Assembly (NCBI GenBank): GCA_964418385.1
Contig: CAYQLH010000003.1
Span: 1-45,673, forward strand
Direction: 5' to 3'
DNA length: 45,673 nucleotides
Origin: RGIG2560 sp964418385
GTDB lineage: Bacteria > Patescibacteriota > Microgenomatia > UBA1400 > PJMF01
A model generated the notes under the pieces. That model was not told where the DNA came from. It did not search any database and was given only the letters and a program-made list of their open reading frames with translations. The position numbers were made by a program, and so were the translations under genes. Of this stretch, positions 1 through 6,537 are shown in pieces; the first letter of the stretch is position 1, and each line of letters begins with the position of its first letter.

Positions 1-20
1 GACCTATAATATCGCAAAAA

Positions 21-391
21 TGATATAGTTTGATATAGTAACATTAGTGGAAATGATATAGTTTGATATAGTTAAAATGATATAGTTTGATATAGTAAAA
101 TGCGACAAAACTGATAAAACCCGAACGTACTTATAGGGTCTATATCAATCTGGCTTGGTGAGGCATTATCTGGACTATCTTGCAGCCTGGGTTGAGAGTA
201 ATTTTTGGCAACAATTACAAAATTTTGTGACGAGTGACAGCAAAATGATGTTTTTGCAGTGGGTGTGAAGTGCATTGACTCCCTCTCCAGATAGAGAACA
301 AATTTTTAAAGGACAAATGATATAGTTTGATATAGTTTACGGGACGGTGGAAAACTTATTTTGTGAGATATTTGATATAGTTTGATATAGT
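21..391. repeat. Five iteron-like 19-bp repeats
   Basis: Five identical copies of TGATATAGTTTGATATAGT lie at 21-39, 54-72, 78-96, 318-336 and 373-391. Each is a tandem pair of the 10-mer TGATATAGTT, so one site is about two helical turns long. The first three are packed closely, the last two are separate, and the array may continue left of the window. The arrangement resembles replication iterons, a partition centromere or an operator array. No gene for a binding protein is beside it except the recombinase 1.2 kb away. The repeats are seen directly; the function is unknown. Confidence 0.85.
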
Positions 392-462
392 AATTTGGCA
401 ATAATTTTCGTAAAAAACCCGAATGAGTTGGCGCGATTGCTTTGTAATTATAGGGTCTTCTT

Positions 463-1492
463 CCAGGCAAGAATGAAGGATTTATGAGGTCTTTAATGAG
501 GTGTAACTGGGCTTGAGATGGTTGCCCGGAGACGTGCCTGGCAATATTGGCGACGAGTTTGATTGGTTGGCTGACGGGTTTGTTGACGGATTGGCTAAAC
601 AAGTTTAGTAAATAACATTTTTCCAGGCGAGAATAAACGTTTTTAAATGATTGTAAACGTTACTGTCGATGGGGTCTCCTCTGTTGTGAACGCCCACCAG
701 ACAAAAATGGGTATTGATTGGTAAAAATGTGTGCGAAATAGAGAATATGAGAATGTCGCACAATGTAACTTTTACGACACTTTGCCTGGAAAAGCGGTTT
801 TGCGCGGGTTTTCAAATGTATGAATTTCATAATTGTTTAGAGATGTTTTTTGAAAAATGACCAGCCTGGTAATGCTTCTCTCCTCTCAAGAGGGGTCAAA
901 AATCGCTATTGAGCTTATAAGGTCACCTTAAGATGATCAAGAATGATTGTCAGTAACGATTTTCCAGGCGTAGCGTGGCTGCATTGTCTCCCCCGCTCTG
1001 CCTCCACGCCTGGAGAGAGAGGAGGTAGTGGTGGCGGGAGAAGAGGTTGAGAGACGTTGATTGGTTTGAAGCATGTGACGGCTGACGCGAAATTATTGTT
1101 GACGGAGGCCTTAAAAACAGTTGCAAGTGGGTCGCGGAAAGGGTAAAAGATAGTTTTATCTGGAGGTACGTTTTATTTCCAGGCAAAATTGATTTAAAGG
1201 CCCCAAAAACGTCTCTTTTGACATGAAACGATTGATTGTGAGCACAAGCGACGTATTGCTGCACGTTTGGGAAGAACACTGGTATCTGTAAAATGTTGAT
1301 TTACCAGGCATTTTTGATTTAAAGGGGCTAAAATCGGCGGTAAACGGTGTAAACGAGTAGCTAAGCGGTTGAATTGAGGCAGTCAAACGGTTAGTGGCGG
1401 GAGCGAGCGGGTGTTTTTTGGTAAACTTGTGAACAAAACGACAGGTAAATAGCTCTGTACCAGGCAAAATTGATTTAAAGGCCCCAAAAACG
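463..1492. repeat. CCAGGC repeat array upstream of the recombinase
   Basis: CCAGGC occurs at 463, 623, 964, 1179, 1304 and 1460, and its complement GCCTGG at 536, 784, 864 and 1008. The last three plus-strand copies extend into a 33-bp repeat (1179-1211, 1304-1336, 1460-1492). The first and third of these are identical and the middle one is diverged. The repeats separate unrelated segments of about 92-123 bp. The first 17 bp recur with one mismatch inside the recombinase gene at 1895-1911. Copies at 964-971 and 1006-1013 form an 8-bp inverted repeat. Frames in the segments look non-coding. The stretch 1-1585 has no supportable gene. Confidence 0.7.
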
Positions 1493-1573
1493 GCTTATGA
1501 CAGTGCAGATGATTAATTGGACGCCCAAAAATAGCAAAACGTGTCTGCCAGCTTGTAAGAGCGACAATTGTGA

Positions 1574-1579
1574 TACAAT
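1574..1579 (+). promoter_or_regulatory. -10 box of the recombinase gene
   Basis: TACAAT, preceded by TGTGA as in other promoters of this window, ends 6 bp before the ATG at 1586. Transcription would begin at or next to the start codon, giving a leaderless message. A TTGTAA at 1553 is a poor -35 with a 15-bp spacer. Confidence 0.5.
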
Positions 1580-1585
1580 AAGACC

Positions 1586-2521
1586 ATGGAAACCAAAATT
1601 GAAACAGTCACAGAATTGTTTTTGGAACACCTAGAGATTGAGCGCAATGTGAGTCGCCTAACAGTGCGGAATTACCGCCATTATTTGGCGAATCTGACTG
1701 AATGGATGACGACGCACGGCGTGAATGATATCACGCAGCTTGATATGGAATTATTGCGGAAATACAGGCTTTATTTGAGCAGACACAAGACGGAGAACGG
1801 CGATCCGCTTTCCAAAAAAACCCAGGGTTATTATTTGATTGCCTTGAGAAGTATGCTCAAGTGGCTAACCAATAACGACGTGCCGGTTTTAGCACCAGGC
1901 AAGATTGATTTGCCCAAGGCAGAAGCGATCTCGATGAAATATACCGATAGCGAGCACATCTTGAAATTGCTGGAAGCGCCAGATCTGACAAATCGGATTG
2001 GCCTGCGTGATCGGACGATCATGGAAGTGCTTTTCTCGACGGGATTGCGGGTCAGTGAGTTGGTGGGGCTCAATCGCGAACAGATAGATCTGGAGAGTGG
2101 AGAGCTGGGAGTGATCGGCAAGGGGCGACGACCACGAGTGGTGTTTATTAGCGACCGCGCGAAGTTTTGGTTGCGCCAGTGGTTGGGGAGTAGGGAAGAT
2201 GAATGGACTCCCCTATTCGTGCATTTTGGCGGTAAAAAGGAAAAGAATCTTTACGGTGATGGCGAAGAGATGCGCTTGACGGCGCGGAGCGTGCAACGGA
2301 TTGTGGATAAATACGCACGCCGGGCAAATTTGCCGGTGAAGCTGTCACCGCATGGGGTGCGACATTCGTTTGCCACGGATCTGCTCAGTAACGGTGCCAA
2401 TCTGCGCGATGTTCAGGAGATGTTGGGGCATAAATCGGTGGTGACGACGCAAATTTACACGCACGTGACCAAGCCGCAACTCAAGAAAGCACACGAGTTG
2501 TACCATTCCCTGAAAAAATAA
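1586..2521 (+). CDS. xerD: Tyrosine recombinase, XerC/XerD-like
   Basis: A 311-residue site-specific recombinase of normal Xer length. Residues about 1-95 form the SAM-like N-terminal core-binding domain and about 115-300 the catalytic domain. The catalytic set is visible: Arg155 in TGLRVSEL, a lysine in the GKGRRPR hairpin near 180, His256 and Arg259 in HGVRH, His282 in MLGHKS and the nucleophile Tyr291 in IYTHV. It lacks the extra segment of integron integrases. Xer proteins resolve chromosome dimers at dif, and relatives drive integration of mobile elements. The repeat array immediately upstream makes a locus-specific role possible. The start at 1586 follows a -10 box by 6 bp. Family assignment is secure; XerC versus XerD is not. 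Confidence 0.9.
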   Translation: METKIETVTELFLEHLEIERNVSRLTVRNYRHYLANLTEWMTTHGVNDITQLDMELLRKYRLYLSRHKTENGDPLSKKTQGYYLIALRSMLKWLTNNDVPVLAPGKIDLPKAEAISMKYTDSEHILKLLEAPDLTNRIGLRDRTIMEVLFSTGLRVSELVGLNREQIDLESGELGVIGKGRRPRVVFISDRAKFWLRQWLGSREDEWTPLFVHFGGKKEKNLYGDGEEMRLTARSVQRIVDKYARRANLPVKLSPHGVRHSFATDLLSNGANLRDVQEMLGHKSVVTTQIYTHVTKPQLKKAHELYHSLKK

Positions 2522-2548
2522 GGCTCTCCCCTACTCTAGGCGGTTTGA

Positions 2549-2785
2549 TTAAAGATGCAACAAGTCGTTAAGTTGCTGATTAAATTCATTCATGGCGGCT
2601 TGCGCTTGCTGCACCTGCTGCTCGCGAGTAAGCGGAACGGATTACATGGTTGCTTTGAGGGAGTTTTTGAGTTCGCTGTGGGGTTGCTGCCATTTGGGAA
2701 TAACGCGTCGTTCTGCCTGGCGAATAGCTTCTTGATCATTGATGCCTTCATCAATTTGACGGTGTCGGCCGAATTCTAGTGACAT
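2549..2785 (-). pseudogene. Small gene with an in-frame stop
   Basis: Read on the minus strand from ATG at 2785, a frame of 78 codons runs to TAA at 2549-2551, but a TAA at 2642-2644 cuts it after 47 residues (start MSLEFGRHRQIDEG). The frame after the stop is still protein-like and hydrophilic, with Gln-rich helical sequence ending NQQLNDLLHL, so a single CAA-to-TAA change would explain it. An extended -10 box (2815-2823) and a GAAAGG Shine-Dalgarno precede the ATG, supporting a real gene. No family is recognised. It may instead be a functional 47-residue protein, or the stop may be a sequencing error. Confidence 0.4.
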
Positions 2786-2814
2786 TTTACCTTTCTGTCT
2801 CGCTTGCTTCGTCA

Positions 2815-2823
2815 ATTATAGCA
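2815..2823 (-). promoter_or_regulatory. Extended -10 box of the small broken gene
   Basis: TGCTATAAT on the minus strand fits the TGNTATAAT pattern seen at many genes here. It lies about 30 bp before the ATG at 2785. Confidence 0.45.
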
Positions 2824-2892
2824 TCGAATTGCTGATCGTATGGAGGCAATTTTGCCAGCGATTTGACAGCAGCGGTGGCGGCAGATCTGGTT

Positions 2893-2911
2893 TGCGGTAA
2901 TTATGCGATAA
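2893..2911 (+). repeat. TGCGGTAA direct dimer, site 1
   Basis: TGCGGTAA-TTA-TGCGATAA, two 8-mers with an 11-bp period, lies between the small gene and the tRNA terminator. It is 18 of 19 identical to the dimer at 8682-8700. Confidence 0.7.
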
Positions 2912-2933
2912 TTAATAAAGCCAGAAATAAAAA

Positions 2934-2954
2934 TTCCCGCAGTATTTGCGGGAA
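2934..2954 (-). terminator. Terminator after tRNA-Ala
   Basis: TTCCCGCA (2934-2941) pairs with TGCGGGAA (2947-2954), and a run of T follows on the minus strand. This is a Rho-independent terminator just downstream of the tRNA. Confidence 0.8.
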
Positions 2955-2961
2955 AAAGCGG

Positions 2962-3034
2962 TGGACCGTAGGGGAGTCGAACCCCTGACCTCTTCTATGC
3001 CATAGAAGCGCGCTACCAACTGTGCCAACGGCCC
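2962..3034 (-). tRNA. tRNA-Ala(GGC)
   Basis: A 73-nt cloverleaf read on the minus strand. The acceptor stem GGGCCGT pairs with ACGGTCC with one G-U. The D arm contains AGTTGGTAG, the anticodon stem CTTCT/AGAAG encloses the loop ATGGCAT with anticodon GGC, and the T arm is GGGG TTCGACT CCCC. The discriminator is A. The next bases are CCG, so the terminal A of CCA is not encoded and must be added enzymatically. It decodes GCC/GCU alanine codons. It has its own promoter and terminator. Confidence 0.95.
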
Positions 3035-3052
3035 AAAATGTTAAGCGAAGGT

Positions 3053-3061
3053 ATTATACCA
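3053..3061 (-). promoter_or_regulatory. Extended -10 promoter of tRNA-Ala
   Basis: TGGTATAAT on the minus strand, 18 bp before the mature tRNA 5' end. No good -35 is seen. The rest of 3062-3320 is AT-rich and shows no gene. Confidence 0.6.
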
Positions 3062-3320
3062 TGTTTTTGGAGATTTTCGCGAGGAGTTTTGAAAAGTGAG
3101 CTATTTTACATTAAAATGACCGTATAAATATGAATTTGATAGGTAAAAATACTTATAAGTTTAGTAATTAGCAGATATATAGATTAACTGCTAATAAGAA
3201 TGGGTGCACAAATAATACCTATACACCGTTATTATTTTGGCAATACTAATTAAAAACGTTTAAACTGATATTAAAATGCTCAAAATGTGCGAAAATTGTG
3301 CACAAAAATTACTCATTGCC

Positions 3321-3345
3321 AAAAACCGCCGTTGGGAAACGGCGG
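3321..3345 (-). terminator. Terminator after gyrA
   Basis: CCGCCGTT (3326-3333) pairs with AACGGCGG (3338-3345), and on the minus strand the hairpin is followed by TTTTT. It lies 26 bp beyond the gyrA stop and ends the gyrB-ppa-gyrA unit. Confidence 0.85.
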
Positions 3346-3370
3346 CAGGTTGTTTTTAAAGTGCTCTCCC

Positions 3371-5989
3371 CTACTCGTTTGCATTGCCAGTGAGAGTGGC
3401 GGTGGCGACCGCATCGCCGCTTTCTAAGCGGATCAGAATGACACCTTGCGAAACGCGTGCCGGCGTGGGAACATCGCTTAAAGCCATTTTGATGGTCTGA
3501 CCTTCTTTGGTGGAGATGATAATCTCCTGGTTTTTGTCTGGAATTAAAAACGCTTTGGCAATAGGACCCGTTTTGTCGTTGACAATGGCCACTTTCAAGC
3601 CCGTACCGGCGCGGTTTTGTTGTGGATATTGCTCAATACTGGTCATTTTACCCATGCCATTTTGGGTAATGGTGAGCAGGTAATGATCTTGATTTTGATC
3701 TTCAGGCTTGATAATCTCCACGTCGACGACAAAATCGTCACGGAGAGTAATGCCTTTGACGCCGCGAGTGTCGCGTGAGGTCGCTTTGACCTGGTCTTCA
3801 CAAAAGCGGATGCACTTGCCACCGTGTGTGACCAGGAGAATGTCATCTTTGGGTGAAGTCAATTGTGCCCAGACAAGTTCATCCTGCGGAGAGAGTGAAA
3901 TGGCAATAATGCCGTTGCCGCGAATATTGTCAAATTGATTGACGGCGGTTTTCTTGACCAGACCTGATTTGGTAATAAAGGCGATGTAACGGTCTTTATC
4001 ACGTTCCATATCGATAGTTAAGATAGACTCGACTTTTTCGCCAGCTTTGAGATTGACAATATTNNNNNNNNNNNNNNNNNNNNNNNNNNNNNNNNNNNNN
4101 NNNNNNNNNNNNNNNNNNNNNNNNNNNNNNNNNNNNNNNNNNNNNNNNNNNNNNNNNNNNNNNGTGATAATGGTTTCTTGATCTGGGATTAAGTCTTCTT
4201 CCGAAAATTCGCCCACTTTGGAGCGGACAACGGTGGTTAAACGCTCGTCGCCGTAAGTAGCGATCAGTTCTTCCATTTCCTCGATGATAGTATTTAAAAT
4301 CAGTTGTGGCGAGGCCAGTTTGGTGAGCAAATCGTTGATAGTTTGTTGGATTTGCGCGTATTCAGCCTCAAGTTTGTCGCGTTCCAAGCCTTGCAGGCGG
4401 CGCAGTTGCATCGCCAGGATAGCATCAGCCTGCACTTGCGAGAGGCCAAATTTTTCCATCAAGCGCTTGTCGGCGTCGTCGTAGGCAGAGCGAATGGTTT
4501 TGATAACTTCGTCAATGTTGTCTAAAGCGATGAGTAAACCTTCCAAAATGTGAGCGCGATCACGGGCTTTAGTCAATTCAAATTGACTGCGGCGAATGAC
4601 GACCAGTTGGCGGTGAAGAATGTACTCGCGCAAGATCTGCTTGATGTTCATCAGTTGCGGTACGCCGTCAGCGTTGAGAGCCACCATGTTGACTGGAAAA
4701 TTAACTTGGAATTCGGTGAGCTGATAGAGTTTGTTGAGGACAACTTTGGGTTGAGCGTCTTTTTTGAGGTCAATGGTGATCTGGAAACCGTGGCGATCGG
4801 AGTGATTATTGACATCCTTGATGCCGACGATTTTTTTAGCCTTGACCAGTTCCACAATGCGGGCAACGATTTTATCACCACTGCACTGATAAGGAACGGC
4901 GGTGGAGATAATCTGAATGTGACCTTTGCCGTCATCCACAATTTCTGCCTGGGCGCGGTTGACAATTCTGCCTTTGCCAGTGCGGTAAACTTCGGCAATC
5001 GCTTTTTCGTCAAAAATGAGGCCGCCAGACGGGAAATCTGGACCCTTGATATCGGTCATAATTTCTTCAAAAGTGATGTTGCTGACGAAATGACCGGCGA
5101 TATCCTTGGGATCGCCAGCAATCGCTTGTTCGATGAGAGCGTGATTGGCTTTGAGACTGTCTTTGTCGGTAGGCTTGACGATGGCAGTGCTGTCGATCAC
5201 TTGAGCGTTGTCTACTTGACCATGCTTGATCATATTGATGATAGCATGACCGACTTCGGTGAGATTATGAGGGGGAATTTTGGTAGCCATACCGACCGCA
5301 ATGCCTTCGGAGCCCATGAGCAGAAGATTTGGGATTTTTCCTGGGAGCACGGCTGGCTCTTTGAGCGAACCGTCGAAGTTGTCGATCATGGGGACGGTAT
5401 TTTTGTCGATGTCATCAAGGATTTCAGCAGTGATTTTGGCCATGCGTGCTTCAGTGTAACGCATTGCCGCGGGGGCGTCGCCGTCGACACTGCCAAAGTT
5501 TCCCTGACCATCAATGAGCGGGTAGCGCATATTAAATGGCTGTGCCAGGCGGACAAGTGCCATGTAGACGGAAGCATCGCCGTGAGGATGATATTTACCC
5601 AAAACGTCGCCAACGATACGCGCTGATTTTTTGTAAGGTGTATTGGCGTGAATGCCAGAGCGGTGCATAGAATATAAAATGCGCCTATGTACTGGTTTTA
5701 ACCCGTCACGGGCGTCTGGCAAGGCGCGAGCGACAATGACGCTCATGGCGTAGTCAAGATAAGACGTCTCCATTTCCCGAATAATGCTGCGGTTCCAGAG
5801 CTGACCATAGTCCGAATGCACAATTTGGGAACGATCGAGATCGCCTAAAGTGGCGATTTCGGCGGATTCTGCGGCGGCGCCAGCAGCTTGTGCGGAAACA
5901 GTCTGATTTTCGTAAGTGTCAGTGGCGTCAGCAGCGGAGGCGGACGCATCGTCCAAATTTTCGATGGTGACGTCTTGATCTTGTGCCAT
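3371..5989 (-). CDS. gyrA: DNA gyrase subunit A, interrupted by an assembly gap
   Basis: The breakage-reunion subunit that, with GyrB, supercoils DNA. The N-terminal part holds the winged helix and the catalytic Tyr178 in AAMRYTEA. Residues 134-143 (HPHGDASVYM) are the quinolone-determining region, with Ala139 and Met143 where E. coli has Ser83 and Asp87. The C-terminal 231 residues belong to the beta-pinwheel. An Ala/Asp/Glu-rich extension puts the conserved YLDYAMSV about 45 residues later than in E. coli. The gap at 4064-4163 removes the first pinwheel blade, including where the GyrA box should be, so gyrase versus topoisomerase IV rests on the gyrB neighbour. The stop codon is TAG, inside a CTCCCCTAC motif. 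It lies 19 bp after ppa with only a weak ribosome site. Confidence 0.92.
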   Translation of the reverse strand: MAQDQDVTIENLDDASASAADATDTYENQTVSAQAAGAAAESAEIATLGDLDRSQIVHSDYGQLWNRSIIREMETSYLDYAMSVIVARALPDARDGLKPVHRRILYSMHRSGIHANTPYKKSARIVGDVLGKYHPHGDASVYMALVRLAQPFNMRYPLIDGQGNFGSVDGDAPAAMRYTEARMAKITAEILDDIDKNTVPMIDNFDGSLKEPAVLPGKIPNLLLMGSEGIAVGMATKIPPHNLTEVGHAIINMIKHGQVDNAQVIDSTAIVKPTDKDSLKANHALIEQAIAGDPKDIAGHFVSNITFEEIMTDIKGPDFPSGGLIFDEKAIAEVYRTGKGRIVNRAQAEIVDDGKGHIQIISTAVPYQCSGDKIVARIVELVKAKKIVGIKDVNNHSDRHGFQITIDLKKDAQPKVVLNKLYQLTEFQVNFPVNMVALNADGVPQLMNIKQILREYILHRQLVVIRRSQFELTKARDRAHILEGLLIALDNIDEVIKTIRSAYDDADKRLMEKFGLSQVQADAILAMQLRRLQGLERDKLEAEYAQIQQTINDLLTKLASPQLILNTIIEEMEELIATYGDERLTTVVRSKVGEFSEEDLIPDQETIIXXXXXXXXXXXXXXXXXXXXXXXXXXXXXXXXXXNIVNLKAGEKVESILTIDMERDKDRYIAFITKSGLVKKTAVNQFDNIRGNGIIAISLSPQDELVWAQLTSPKDDILLVTHGGKCIRFCEDQVKATSRDTRGVKGITLRDDFVVDVEIIKPEDQNQDHYLLTITQNGMGKMTSIEQYPQQNRAGTGLKVAIVNDKTGPIAKAFLIPDKNQEIIISTKEGQTIKMALSDVPTPARVSQGVILIRLESGDAVATATLTGNANE
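4064..4163. other. 100-N assembly gap in gyrA
   Basis: Exactly 100 N, the usual placeholder for a scaffold join of unknown size. The flanking protein ends at DQETII and resumes at NIVNLKAG. In other GyrA proteins about 70 residues separate these, so the true distance is probably near 200-220 bp. Confidence 0.95.
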
Positions 5990-6008
5990 ATTGGTAATCT
6001 TTCAACAA

Positions 6009-6509
6009 TTATTCTAGTTCGTCCTGAAAGCGTTTGATGCCATCGGCGAGGATTTTTTCGGCTTTTTCAATTTTGTGCCAGCCAGAAAGCTTCACCCATT
6101 TCCCCTTTTCCAAGTCTTTGTAATGCTCGAAAAAGTGTTTGATTTGTGCTTTTTTGGCTTCGGGAATGTCATCGAGTGAGTTCCAAGCGCCACAAACCGG
6201 GTCGATTTTGGTTTTGGCGGGGACGCAAATGATTTTGTGGTCAATTCCCTCTTCATCTTCCATGCCGAGAGCACCGATCATTTTGCATTTGATGACGACA
6301 CCTGGGGTGACAGGTTCGCTCAAAAAGACCAAAGCATCTAAAGCGTCACCATCTTGACCTTGAGTGCCTTGGATCAAGCCATAATTGACCGGATAACCCA
6401 TGGCAGTGGGCATTAAGCGATCCACACAAAGTTCGCCGGTTTCTTCGTCGAGCTCATATTTAACGCGAGAACCTTCCGGAATTTCGATGTAAACTTTTAA
6501 ATCTGGCAT
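6009..6509 (-). CDS. ppa: Inorganic pyrophosphatase, family I
   Basis: A soluble 166-residue enzyme hydrolysing pyrophosphate to two phosphates, which drives nucleic-acid and aminoacyl-tRNA synthesis. The N-terminal IEIPEGSRVKYELD and the metal-binding QDGDALDALV are diagnostic. In the signature D-x-D-P-x-D the usual proline is alanine (DGDALD) while all three aspartates are kept. Length is normal for bacterial family I enzymes. The ATG follows an AGAAAGG ribosome site. It sits between gyrB (28 bp before) and gyrA (19 bp after) on the same strand, so all three are probably one transcript, an arrangement that is not usual in model bacteria. Confidence 0.93.
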   Translation of the reverse strand: MPDLKVYIEIPEGSRVKYELDEETGELCVDRLMPTAMGYPVNYGLIQGTQGQDGDALDALVFLSEPVTPGVVIKCKMIGALGMEDEEGIDHKIICVPAKTKIDPVCGAWNSLDDIPEAKKAQIKHFFEHYKDLEKGKWVKLSGWHKIEKAEKILADGIKRFQDELE

Positions 6510-6537
6510 CTAACCTTTCTTGTTAATTTTGCTTGAT

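Noticed and set aside
1..28. dif-like recombination site
   Set aside because: CCTATAATAT resembles a left dif arm but the right arm does not match; similar-looking strings at 9530 and 28510 are promoters.
72..1467. Several minus-strand frames of 66-109 codons in the repeat region
   Set aside because: They are rich in low-complexity residues, reuse the repeats (ends such as LYQTISF come from the iterons), lack ribosome sites and match no family pattern.
1..1500. CRISPR array
   Set aside because: Repeats are few, unevenly spaced and in both orientations, with no regular spacers and no cas operon. The Cas4-like nuclease at 31.5 kb is far away and alone.
2555..2779. A 74-codon plus-strand frame after the recombinase
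   Set aside because: No ribosome site or promoter; the opposite strand has both for the small broken gene.
4550..5626. A 358-codon plus-strand frame inside gyrA
   Set aside because: It is antisense to a conserved part of gyrA and shows no motifs; such frames arise from codon bias.
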